A DNA stretch of 64,000 nucleotides from Isoetes taiwanensis (taxonomy: Eukaryota > Streptophyta > Lycopodiopsida > Isoetales > Isoetaceae). The stretch is taken from assembly GCA_021234155.1 (NCBI GenBank), contig JAJEKV010000053.1, positions 7,579,424 through 7,643,423 of the forward strand, written 5' to 3'. Position numbers and translations under genes: made by a program. Positions 47,763-57,930 of the stretch are shown in pieces (positions within the stretch are counted from its first letter, which is position 1; each line of letters opens with the position of its first letter). Below the pieces are notes generated by a model that saw only the letters and a list, made by a program, of their open reading frames with translations, was not told the DNA's origin and searched no databases.

Positions 47763-48309
47763 AGAGGCCCCTTTCTTGAAAATACCCCAATATGCTCCTA
47801 TTCTGGTAAGGGACTCGCAAAGAACACAAAAATTGGCCGATAGATAGATAGGCTTGTCATTCATCACATCAACAGTATACAATGTTTGAATAATATAGAT
47901 GGGGAGCTGACTATAAGAACAATGTTGAGCTACCCCGTAAGGAAGAAAGTGTGCATAGGCAGTATAGAAGGGTAGTGGCGACAACTTCTCATCGGGATGA
48001 AAAACCCCGCCCTTTCGGGTTTTTGGGAAAAAACCTAATGAGAAATGGTCGCCAACAATCTTGGATGGTTGCTTGGAGAATGGAAGGAAGTGGGGCGATG
48101 GTGTACGCAAGAGGGAGTGAACCTGCGAGACGGCATAATACCTGCAAAAGAAATGGAACATATAGAAGGCACCGATTAACAGTTAAGGAGAACAAGAACA
48201 TGCATGACGGTGAAGCGGCAAGCTGCACAACAACAAGGACCCAAAAAACTGATGTGAGTGATTAGTAATGAGGAGAAAATCAATAATACATGGCAGAAGA
48301 GAAGATAGC

Positions 48310-48425
48310 ATCACCTGGAGGGTGGAGAGAAAAGCATCACCCAGCAGGTGGAAGAAAGAACATGATAAAAAGGAAATGTGCGTCACCCCCAGGGTGGAAA
48401 TAAACAGCATCACCCACAGGTGGAG
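48310..48425. repeat. Degenerate minisatellite GCATCACC..AGGGTGGA
   Basis: GCATCACCTGGAGGGTGGA, GCATCACCCAGCAGGTGGA, GCGTCACCCCCAGGGTGGA and GCATCACCCACAGGTGGA are spaced 28-40 bp apart. Each is a near-palindromic word (CACC...GGTG), and a related word recurs at about 50820-50875. Confidence 0.6.
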
Positions 48426-48744
48426 TACATTAGAGAAAATATGGGGTCTCGTATGGTCCCAATATGAATATTCAAAAAATCCACGTCAGACTTTTACTCT
48501 AGCCAATAGGAGTTTAGACTCTTTGTACGTGGCATAGTTATTGTGAGGTAGCCTCCATACGTGCTTCTATAGTTTTTGAATGTTGGGCCATAAGATTGCC
48601 CCAAATCTAAGAAGCTCATTTTCCAAAATGTACATCTCTTTTCTCGAAAACTCTTTCAAAACCTTTTCGCGTGTTTTGCTTAGAATTAAATGCTGCTTAT
48701 TTTGTTTAGGGCTTTGGAGGCAAGGTTGCCGATTCGAGGCAAAT

Positions 48745-48900
48745 ATTGCCGCTTTGGAAGCAAGCTCTTGCCGATTTAACCATTTGAGCTGCCATTTTGA
48801 AGGCAAGCTCTTGCCGATTCAACCATTTGAGCTAACCATTTGAGCTGCCGTTTTGAAGGCAAGCTCTTGCCGATTCAACCATTTGAGCTAATATTTAAAG
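48745..48900. repeat. Minisatellite with GCAAGCTCTTGCCGATTcaacc core
   Basis: The core word starts at 48760, 48803 and 48859, with CCATTTGAGCT spacers (43- and 56-bp periods). GGCAAGCTCTTGCC is itself palindromic. Confidence 0.75.
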
Positions 48901-50280
48901 GTAATATGGTAGTGAAGCATTCGTTTCTTCTTTCATTTCTTTTCAAATGTTATCCGAGTTTATCTTCTTCTGTAGAGACAATGGCCAATCTTAGAGCAGA
49001 GACAAAGGCTGCGGGTTTGAGAAATAAAAGCACTCCAAAATGCAAATCGATTGATTATGGTTTTGAGAAATAAAAGCACTCCAAATTGCGAATCGATAAT
49101 TCCTGATGGTTCATGATTACAACAGTCTTGAAGATTCATGCTTAAGGAGTTTGTTGGTAGACCTGGAGGTATAATAGTAATGGAGGTCTTTGTGAACCAC
49201 ACATATGATACTCAAGCGATGGAAAAGGGAACAATATCTCAAATTGTTTACAATTAGCTCTTCTGTAAACAATGTATTTGAGTTGTTGACATGGGTTGTT
49301 GCAACCCTAATTATGGCAGCAAGTTGAATCTCATTCTTATGCTACAGAAAATGAAGCAGAACCAAGACTGCAGAATATTATTTACAACTTATAGGTGGTT
49401 TTGCAATGTTCGAGTAATATCTTGGTGTAGATATCTTCTTATATTATTTACATGTGATTTTGTAGTGTATACTATTATCTTATTTGCAGAGTGTATGGGC
49501 AATTGCAACTTCATTTAATCATGATAATACTAAGCTAATTCTTTGATCAGACCACAAGCTAATTCTCATTCTTATGCCCTGAAATATTTTTTTTATGTCC
49601 ATTTTATCTTTCTGCAAGCAGTAAATGATGAAATTGTCTGTCCAAAGACTAGATTTATCTATCGTGATGATAGCTACTTGTGGAAATATGATAATTCATT
49701 CACAATGTTTTGTGTCAACTTGAGGTGGATTTTGTGTCATATTTCAAGTATTTTACAATCTAGACTACAGATATCTGCTCATACTTCCTCTTATTTGCAG
49801 AACAAGGTGAACTCAAATAACATTTGAAGACGAATGAAAGAAGGAATAAATCAACATGTTGTATTTCTATTTTGCTGCTTGTACTTGTATATTTGTTTCA
49901 GCAACAATTGGATAAGCATTTCAAGCCATTCAGTAACAATAAATAATACAACAACTTCATTATAATCTGATACATTCTAAAAGCTGCTCCATGTCTATTG
50001 AATTATCTGCAAATCTTCTTTGCATTGCAAAATAATCTATTATAATTTGAAATATAGGCGTTTCCTCTTCATTATAACTTGATACCTTCTAAAAACTGAT
50101 CCCGTCTATTAAATTATATGTTTATCTTCTTTGCCTTATAAATTGTCATCTTTAAAATGTAGGTGTTTCCTCTTATGCTTTAAATATAATTCCTTGCTTG
50201 AGAAAGGCTATGTTCTTAAGCAAACCACGTCTGTGTTTATTGGATATTTGGACATGCTCATCCAAGGTAAATTGATCCGA

Positions 50281-50378
50281 ATCTGAGCCATAGCAGGCAA
50301 CCACAAAAAAAGTTCTGAATCTAAAAACTATCTGAGCCATAGCAGGCAACAACAAAAAAAGTTCTGAATCTAAAAACT
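50281..50378. repeat. 49-bp tandem duplication
   Basis: ATCTGAGCCATAGCAGGCAA...CTAAAAACT occurs at 50281-50329 and again at 50330-50378 with only one or two base changes, so the duplication is recent. Confidence 0.9.
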
Positions 50379-51137
50379 ATCACGTACTATGGCGTTATGG
50401 GAATTGGATACAATTGATCAATTTCTTTGTGAGGATTGATTCAAAATCTGAATTTTGAAATGCCGAATATGCTGGAATTTGAGAATGGAAGCACAAAAAA
50501 TGTGCTTGTGAATACTTCGATTGATCTGGGAGACGATTGTTAGAGAGCAGGTCGGGGAAGCAGCTCCTCTTGAGCGAACCTAGTTGCCAATAACTCCTAC
50601 ACGATCTGGTCGATCCCTTCAAGATTTATTTACACGAGGAAAAATCCAAGAAAATGACCTACGCACATGTGGCACGCTTAATGGATATCACAATATCTTT
50701 TTAAGATATGACATCTTACCAAATAATAGTTTGATTATAATAAAAAAATATAGAAGAAAAATTATTCTATTTATTCTTAGGGGGACCACTTAAGATCTCA
50801 TATTTTTTCTAATGCAAGGCATCACCATGCATGTGTAAAATATGATTATAGCAACACCCGGAGGGTGGACAACAATAAGGTATGCATGAACAAAAACACA
50901 TGTGAAAAACAATAAACAAGCGCCTAAGCAAATCAGGGCGTGAAGGGGGGGGAAGCAATGGGCAATGAGAGAAATGCTGTTGTGAGAAGACGCCGACAAC
51001 CCGTCTCGAATATGGAGTGTACTTATATAATGGCTCATCCCTGCCCAGAGTGGCGATCCGAGGGCTCGGATCGATGCTATTCTGGTAAGAGACTCGCAAG
51101 GAACACAAAAATCGGCCGATTACCAGAGAACTTCTTT

Positions 51138-51532
51138 AGCTATAAGCCAAGCCGCTGAGAAACGTCCAAGTGTTGAATCGCGAATCCCGTAGCGAGAGAA
51201 AACATGAATGCTGGGCATGGAAAAAATGAAACAAGAATTACCCACATGGTCCAAGGTGAAGGTAAGGTTATGGCCAAGGATGGGGAGAAGAAGAATGAGA
51301 GGTCAAGGTTAGAGTAGAATGCTTGAGGTTGGTGATATGGCTAGCGAGAACAAACGATCCAAAAATGAAATATCTTGACAAGGTTGCGGTAAGTATGTAA
51401 AAAACGTCAATGACAAGGATGGTGTCAATAGATTATGTCTGTGATAAATCAAGAGATTGTATAATGGAATAAAAGATGTGCCGAATCCGAAAAACAAATA
51501 AAGAACCCAACCTAACAAGGGCAGGCCAATCA
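51138..51532. repeat. Repeat F, copy 1 (identical by eye to 63606-64000)
   Basis: From AGCTATAAGCCAAGCCGCTG this segment matches the last 395 bases of the window with no difference or indel that I can see. The similarity may continue past 51532, because the other copy is cut by the window edge. Small ORFs inside have no identifiable function. Confidence 0.9.
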
Positions 51533-51654
51533 ATTCGATCAATATAAAAAGAGTCTTGGCAAGTTAACTAATTATGTGTGAACAAACTAAAAAGATGAGG
51601 GAACGAAAAGCATAATGAGAAATCAGAACTATAGAGAACGACTCTAGAAAAGAC

Positions 51655-51832
51655 AACGTAAAATGAGAATGTAGCCAATATAAAACCCATGTCACAAAAA
51701 CTCAATGGAATGCCAATGCAAATATGTCATAGCCAGAAAATGAGAACGCAAAACGAGAATGTATCCAATATAGAACCCATGTCACAAAAATGCAATGGGT
51801 GGCAAATACATCATCACCAGAAAAAGGTGAAA
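51655..51832. repeat. 89-bp tandem duplication
   Basis: AACGTAAAATGAGAATGTAG...CCCATGTCACAAAAA (51655) and AACGCAAAACGAGAATGTAT...CCCATGTCACAAAAA (51744) are diverged tandem units. Confidence 0.75.
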
Positions 51833-52407
51833 TGATATATGACTATGAGGTAAGACTACCTCCTAAAAGCCTAAAATTGTAAAAAACAACGACATGAAAA
51901 ATTATATAAACGAAATTTTGCCAAATAAACAACTTTATGACAAAAAATGCTGCATTTGAAAAGAAATGTGAAACTGCCGAAACCTATGAATAGATACCCC
52001 AATATAAAGAGCACTTACTAGAACGAGGGATGAGGTTGAGGTAGATTATATGACATTAGACGAAGTCGCCATACCTAATTTCGCTCAAAAGAGCTGTTTG
52101 AGGGTATGAATTATTTCTCTCTTACTATTATAAGTTTTGGTCTAATTCTCTTGGTTATAAGTTTTGGTCTAATTCTCGTGGTATTAACCCAATGGCTTTT
52201 AAAAAAATTAAAGATGCATAGATAATTAGTATTTTTTACAACAAAACACTCAAAGCGAAAAAAGAACAAAGCAACAAAATGATGCACATAAGTTAGAGAA
52301 AATAAGTATAGTTCCTTTAACACACTGCCCCTCAAGTTTATAGTGATCCAACGATTCAGGTCAATCTTGATCATTGTGTTCTTTGGAGCTATAAACATCG
52401 CCACTCC
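51833..52407. other. No recognisable gene
   Basis: AT-rich. A short direct repeat, TATAAGTTTTGGTCTAATTCTC, occurs twice at about 52130-52173. No other feature is seen. Confidence 0.4.
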
Positions 52408-52640
52408 ATAACACCCTAGGGTGTTATCAAATGGACGGATCCAAATCGATTTTGATGGTGATCGGATGGCCCAAAACTCTGGGGTAGTGTGTTAAGGGCA
52501 ATAACGTCGTGGCCCTCGGGTGTTACTTCAAAAACTTTACGGGCCATCAAAAATGGCGGCGTGCTCTGGCCAAAGATACCCTCGCCATTTTGATGGCCCT
52601 CAAATTCTTTTTTCTAGTAACACCCTCGGGCCGTATGTTA
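52408..52640. repeat. Cluster of inverted AACACCC(T/C)NGGG words; possible small inverted-repeat element
   Basis: 52408-52427 is a perfect 20-bp palindrome (ATAACACCCTAGGGTGTTAT). GGCCCTCGGGTGTTAC at about 52511-52526 and GTAACACCCTCGGGCC at about 52617-52632 are near-perfect inverted partners, and ATGGCCC / GGGCCAT words lie between. It could be a MITE or decayed terminal inverted repeats; no target duplication was found. Confidence 0.5.
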
Positions 52641-52725
52641 TCTACAACCGTATAGCATAAGAAATAGCATTGAGTTGCTTAGGGTGGCCCAATGATTGTG
52701 TTGAAAGCTTGAACCACTACTTTAA

Positions 52726-53035
52726 AGTCTTTGTGCAACAAAATGACAAAGCAGATTTGGCATATTCGTTTGATGCACAAAAAGTTTGGCCGTATCATTT
52801 TGTGGTGGCAAGCATGGGTTCTTTCTTTGGATGAGACCTCTTTGAAGACAAAGTTTATCAGCTGTTTAATCCAGAAATTCATTTCTATTCCACATCATGA
52901 ACATAAGGTTCTGGCGTATAACCATTTACATACGACTATTTAATATTTTTTAAAGTAGATAGTACTTTGAGAATGTAATTTGACTTGAGCGAATATTTAG
53001 CTAACATACAACTATAATCTACTTACTTAAAATGT
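52726..53035. repeat. Repeat D, uninterrupted copy
   Basis: This copy runs unbroken from GTCTTTGTGCAACAAAATGAC through TTAATATTTTTTAAAGTAGATAG to GAATATTTAGCTAACATAC. It joins the two halves that are 8 kb apart at 36116-36355 and 44387-44465, and so acts as an empty-site reference. A plus-strand frame (WHIRLMHKKFGRIILWW) is open for 70 codons but not recognised. Confidence 0.75.
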
Positions 53036-53326
53036 GTTTGGGGGTGGGTGTCCTCTTTTTTCCGGTCGCCTGTAGCCATTTCAATCCCGCAAAAAAGCAA
53101 AATTTTGTGATCAGAAAATAATAATCCGGCGAGAGAGCAATTTTCGTTTCCGTTTTTAATCCCTTAAAAAAAGCGAAATTTTGTTTCCCTAAAAGGAGAG
53201 ATGTAAATATAAGGGTTATGCTATATTTTTATGTTATACAAGAATCAGCGCCTATTGAGCTATACTTTTTTTTTTTTTGATTTGAGGTGTTTATTGCCAG
53301 CCTATTGACCCCCTCTTTTTTTTTTA

Positions 53327-53458
53327 TTTGAGGTGTTTATTGCAGCTCTGGGAGTTGAACCTAGATGTAACCATTGTTGCGTTGCCCATGGTGTAGAGGG
53401 AGCATCAATGGTGTGAGCCATGGGTGCTCCGCCTACATCGTCGGCGTGGAATGGATGT

Positions 53459-53460
<2 letters not shown>
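53327..53460 (-). repeat. tRNA-derived SINE-like element
   Basis: On the minus strand GAGCACCCATGGCTCACACC (A-box-like) is followed by GGTTCAACTCCC at 53361-53350, a good B box. A tail with AATAAACACCTCAAAT follows, repeated twice with A-runs (plus-strand T-runs at about 53268-53280 and 53314-53325). A 33-T run at 53463-53495 borders its 5' side. The tRNA of origin is not clear. Confidence 0.5.
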
Positions 53461-53496
<36 letters not shown>

Positions 53497-53517
53497 GAGA
53501 ATAGATGCGTACCTAGT

Positions 53518-53779
53518 TTACGGTAAGAGTTCTTTGTAGACGACATTTGTTGTAGTCTGTGCTATGTTGCTGGCATCTAAGAGGATTAGTACGTCTTCTT
53601 TTCTTCGGACACGTGTGAAAGCTGTATATAGTTGTCCATGTGCAAAGACTTCTGTTCGCAGGTCAAGAACTATTCTATCGAGTGTTAGTCCTAAGCAGCT
53701 GTTGAATGTTGTTTGTCCTGTGTGGATAGAAGGATTTGTCTGGGGAAGAGTTATGCGAAGAATTTGTAAAAATAATAAA
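53518..53779 (-). pseudogene. Helitron-type PIF1-like helicase, C-terminal remnant
   Basis: The minus strand is open for about 85 codons to TAA (53518-53520). It reads LTLDRIVLDLRTEVFAHGQL and LYTAFTRVRRKEDVLILLD, the last conserved helicase motif of Helitron RepHel and PIF1 proteins (…TLDRVG-x-LR…VFxHGQLYVAxSRVR). The preceding motif that normally reads INKxQGQT is degraded, and a TGA closes the frame just upstream. Helitron helicases unwind the donor strand during rolling-circle transposition. The Walker motifs and Rep domain are absent. Confidence 0.75.
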
Positions 53780-54001
53780 TTTCAATTAATCGAGTTCCTA
53801 TGTATAAGCATCGATCTCCATGTATCAAGTTATATACGAGGTAAAACTTTGATATAGTCTATCTTGGTTGGTTTTTTGTTTCCCATATTCGCTTTGCATG
53901 TGACCAGGTGATTCCTCTATCTTCGTTGAAAGTGCATATTTATGGGCTATCAGAATATTATAGAACGCGGCAGCATTCAGAATGCTTGCTCAAAGGCGTT
54001 A

Positions 54002-54348
54002 AGGGCCAGGTCACATGAAGATGTTGACATGACGTCTTTCATGTCGACTTGAATGCTTATAAAAGGTTGGGGTCGCATGTTCATCTTCAAAGGAAATGCC
54101 ACGTCAAAAAGCTATGAACCGTTCAAAGAAACTTCCGTAATTTAGACGGTTGATCTATTCCAAGATTTGCAACGTATCAAAATAAAAAGGCTTCATGTCA
54201 ACATGGACTCCTTCAGGTAGAAGAAGAAGCGGTGGAATGGATAGACGTTGACATGAAGCTCTTCATGTCAAAAACTATCATGTGACCCTTAGTTTTTGAA
54301 ATTTTGACGTCTATCCCTTCATATTGACATGTACATGTGACCATACCC
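54002..54348. mobile_element. MITE with GGTCACATG terminal inverted repeats
   Basis: The left end AGGGCCAGGTCACATGAAG (54002) and right end CATGTACATGTGACCATACCC (to 54348) are inverted partners, flanked on both sides by TA (54000-54001, 54349-54350). Subterminal TTGACATGA / TCATGTCAA words recur at least seven times in both orientations. It has no coding capacity. Confidence 0.6.
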
Positions 54349-54350
54349 TA

Positions 54351-55193
54351 AATCATTGGTCAATTGTTTTGGTCAATCCCTTAGGCAAAGCCTCATTCAC
54401 GTGAGATACCACTTGAACATCTGGTCAAGCTTTAGATCAATTCCCCCCTACGAGCAAATAACTAAGTACGTTCTAATCAATGCTTTGTCTACTGAAGTTT
54501 GGCTTGGCACGAAAGATGGGCGCAATGAACTTGGCTTAACCTTCTAGCATCAATGAACCTTGGTTTGCTGCTTTGGCTAAGTGCTCAAGTGAAACTTTTA
54601 TTGGAATCCAAAGTGGCAAAGATAGTATAACTGTCCGCTACATATTCCCCCAACGATAACAATATAGAAATAGGGTCGAATTTTTCGTCTGCCGTGCATT
54701 TACATGTTGACACGTGGCAAAGCCTACAACCCGGAATAGAAGTTGGGTACCCTAATTCCGGGTTACAGGTTCGACCGGTCAATTGTTGTTTTCTTCTTGT
54801 TTGTTCAGCTTCAGTTCAATACTTGTTCCAGCACATAAGTTTTTTCGTTCGATACATGTTAAAATTTAAAACCAACTTCAGATTCAAAAGCCAAAATTGG
54901 TTTTGCACTCAAAGATCAAAAGCCACTGTCGGTTTTAAACATTCAAAAGCCACTGTAATCTTTACAAACAACACAAAAACATCCAGAAAAAAACCGATAG
55001 CAAAATCCTGTTTTTCCTGCAAAGAAGCAGCCAGATTCTTCAAGAAGGCACTGAAACTGCCATTCCAGCATGGCTAACTCTACTATATTTGACAAAAGGT
55101 AATGAAGAAACATAATAGCAGTGGAAACAAAAAAATAACGGCATTTAAACCACAAGGAAGACTCTACAGAGAAAGGGGATAAGTTTTCAAAGA
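54351..55193. other. No recognisable gene
   Basis: A short duplication, CAAAAGCCACTGT, lies at about 54909-54955. Plus and minus ORFs across 54694-55077 have no identifiable content. Confidence 0.4.
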
Positions 55194-55535
55194 TCAAAGC
55201 TGTTCTTCATTTTTTCTGCCCTGCTGCCGCAATCGTTCATTCTCGAAAAGTACACACTGCATGCAACTAAAAATATTTCCACAGCCGCACTTACATCCCA
55301 AAAGAACCGCCATTTTTCTGATACGAAGAGTTCTGTAGGACTCCTGAGCATTAAGAGCAAGATTTTGCAGGGCCCGATCCTCCATAACCATCTGCAACGC
55401 ATAGGATAAGGTTATTAACAAGAAAAAACTTGCATGCAAGAGAATGCAAGAAGTTTGCATAAAAAAACTTACCTGATACACAAAGAAAGATGAAAACTTC
55501 GCCGTAATAGACATGTAACGTGCGGTAGCCTTCAT
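55194..55535 (-). CDS. Small two-exon protein-coding candidate, unknown function
   Basis: On the minus strand exon 1 (55535-55473) encodes MKATARYMSITAKFSSFFVYQ and ends at a consensus GTAAGT donor. Exon 2 (55391-55194) begins after TTGCAG and encodes 65 residues to TAA. It includes EDRALQNLALNAQESYRTLR, a Cys-rich CKCGCGNIFSCMQC patch and a charged tail. Both junctions are in phase, giving 86 aa. I do not recognise the family. The Cys patch (C-x-C-x-C-x5-C-x2-C) suggests metal binding, which is only inference. It may be part of a longer gene, as the region upstream to about 55680 is GC-richer like a 5' exon. Confidence 0.4.
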   Translation of the reverse strand: MKATARYMSITAKFSSFFVYQVSFFMQTSCILLHASFFLLITLSYALQMVMEDRALQNLALNAQESYRTLRIRKMAVLLGCKCGCGNIFSCMQCVLFENERLRQQGRKNEEQL

Positions 55536-57520
55536 TACTCGCCAAAATAGAGATGTAACTGGCCCAGCGCCTTCATTCGCATGGGCTAAAGAGATGGCTG
55601 AGATGGCCGCCGAACGGAGTGGCGCAGAGGAGGAGAAGAAAACAGGGCAAAAGGGGGAAAAATTCTCCTATTATTTCTATATTGTGGGGGAAATTTTGGT
55701 CCCCCCTTGGGTGGCGGTGACCAGCTCGACTACCCGATCAGCGGGACCCCACCGATCCACCGGAAAGGGGTCCCAAGTGCCCTTCCCCATACAATATTGT
55801 AGCTGGCGATATGAGCATTGTTAAATGTTGAGGAGAATAAAACTTTTTCAGTCTAAATATGCCATGTCTAAACACATTTTGCATTTGTGGGCTTAGAATT
55901 TGAGACTTGAGCTTTAAATTAATCTATAATATCCTTCTCCGGGACAACCGTAATCTTCCCTAACACAAACTAATTTACTTGATTTGTGATACATCCGCAA
56001 GACATAAAATGAGGTGTAGAATATAGCTATTCGATTAAAAGACTGTAATGATATGGACACCAGACACGAGACTACTATAAACGGACCCACACACGAGACT
56101 AGACTTACATTGGCCAACGAAAATGGCAGTTGAAGTGATAAACGTAAACCAAAATGTTGCGATTCTTGTATGAGCATGAGAAGCTAGTAATTCTTGCATT
56201 GGTAATGATATCAAATGTGTTGTCCTCAAATGGCGATCTTGGATTTACATTCAAGTCTTGCACAATGTACTCGATCAAAAACCGCAGAGATATTACGCAC
56301 CTTGTCATCAACAATAAAGGCAAAAAGTTGAAGCAACATAGAAGATGATGGGGTTACACAATTAATGCACAATATCAAATGTAGTATGCTGTTCCTCCTG
56401 TCTATCAAAATCTGCAAAAACATATTAAACATTTTGTTTCTCTTCTCTAGAATAACTTACTACGTTGCGTTCTAGTTCTTCTTTATTGAGACCCATCCCC
56501 ACAATCTTGTCCTGCTTGTACCCTTTTGGGTAATGACTAATCTGCAAAATTACTATATCTAAGAGAATAATATAATCGTAAGAAGTGCCCATTGTCGATG
56601 TAGCAAGACATACCCGACCATCGCGACATGTCAAGTATGGCAACACCGGGTGTATTATTGGGCGGAAAAGCGAAGAATAATATTTCGTCCATCTTTGCTT
56701 TATCATCAATATGAGTAACAAATCTTGGTGATGAATAAAATCCTATGTCGATGACTTTCTTTGGAAAAAGAGCTCACAAAATGAAAATGGCAGCAAATGG
56801 CAAATCATCATGTCTTTGGAAAAGCTTCAACACTCATAAATGAAGTCACATAGAAGAATGGAAAATTCTACAGGACAATGACAAATTCTAAGTCAAGTTA
56901 ATCTAAGATGGAATTCCACTTTGAAGTCTCACTGATGTGCTCAATTCTTCAATGTCTTAGTCATGGACATCGTAGCCACATTACATAAAATAAACAAAAG
57001 ACCTTGCACATAAAATGCAAATGGAACCAATTCAATGAATGCAGAGACTTGCTCCCTCTACCATTCCATGATTCTCAAAATTGCACTATGGATCGTTCCT
57101 TGAACCTCCTTGTTGTAGTGCTTAGGCCTTTCAGATCTCATTCTAAATGCTTTGAAATGCTACTTGCAAAAGATGTTTCCCAAGCATTTTATGACTGAAT
57201 TCAATTACAGATAGAAAAATTCGCTGGCTGCACTGACTATAATGTTTTCCCTCGCTTGCTCAAGCTGAATTAGTATGCCATGATGAGCCCAAAATGTTTT
57301 TTGCAAGCTGTTAAAAGTCCTACAATTTCCGATTGATCAACTCTACTGAGAAAACTGAGAAGTTGAGAATTTGGATTGTAACCAGGAATAAATTCTGAAC
57401 ATTCTTTGCATTGATTAAATAGAGGAGATTTTGCGAACTGCACAACATCTTCTGCAGAATCACTGAAGGGACGCTTTTTTTTGTCTTTTCTTTACTTTTC
57501 TGGTCACCATGTTGCTTTCC
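55536..57520. other. No firmly supported gene
   Basis: A plus ORF at 55594-55824 starts MAEMAAERSGAEEE but looks like simple GC-rich sequence antisense to the small gene's leader. On the minus strand 56425-56721 reads KQDKIVGMGLNKEELERNV, faintly like the end of a CobW/ZNG1 C-terminal domain, but with no other domain part. The rest is AT-rich. Confidence 0.35.
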
Positions 57521-57522
57521 TT

Positions 57523-57930
57523 TTATTGTAAGTCATGGTGTCTAATGGCCAGCTTGTCTAACGGCCAAAAACTTGTTAATATCCTCTGGAAGACAAACAT
57601 TAATTTTCTAAATTCATATTGGTTTTTCCCTTTGTTAATAATGGAATTTAGAACCCATAGCATGACAGATCTGCAGGTATTGAAGGTGAAACATGAATGT
57701 GGGCATGAATCAGAAGAATGTGGGCTATTCGACTTTAAATTCTCAAAGATGGAAGATTGCATGTAATGGATTTTATGTCCAACAATTGTTCCTCCTTTAC
57801 CAAGCATGGCTTCATTGAAAGTTAGATGCCCATCATATTGATGATGCCATAAGGTCGATTGAGCATTCTGAGCGAGTAGCATTACAATAATATAACTTCT
57901 ATAGTTACTACAAATATTGAAATACTTCAC
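57523..57930 (-). mobile_element. Possible Ty1/copia remnant (GAG-pre-integrase-like)
   Basis: A minus-strand frame of 135 codons contains STLWHHQYDGHLTFNEA followed by a Gly-Lys rich turn. This resembles the LWHxRxGHLxF motif before copia integrases. The expected C-x2-C / H-x-H integrase zinc motif is not visible downstream and the rest is unrecognisable, so the call is tentative. Confidence 0.28.

Larger units (their letters stand above)
47763..51137. other. Non-coding DNA with several short tandem duplications
   Basis: No gene is supported. A 46-bp piece at 47796-47842 (CTATTCTGGTAAGGGACTCG... GGCCGAT) recurs at 51076-51121. A minus ORF of 151 codons (47706-48161) has no family. Local duplications include a 51-bp one near 49013-49110 (GAGAAATAAAAGCACTCCAAA). 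The minisatellites are listed separately. Confidence 0.45.

Noticed and set aside
56425-56721. CobW/ZNG1 C-terminal domain on the minus strand
   Set aside because: Only about 20 residues (KQDKIVGMGLNKEELERNV) resemble the domain; the N-terminal GTPase and the other conserved blocks are missing.
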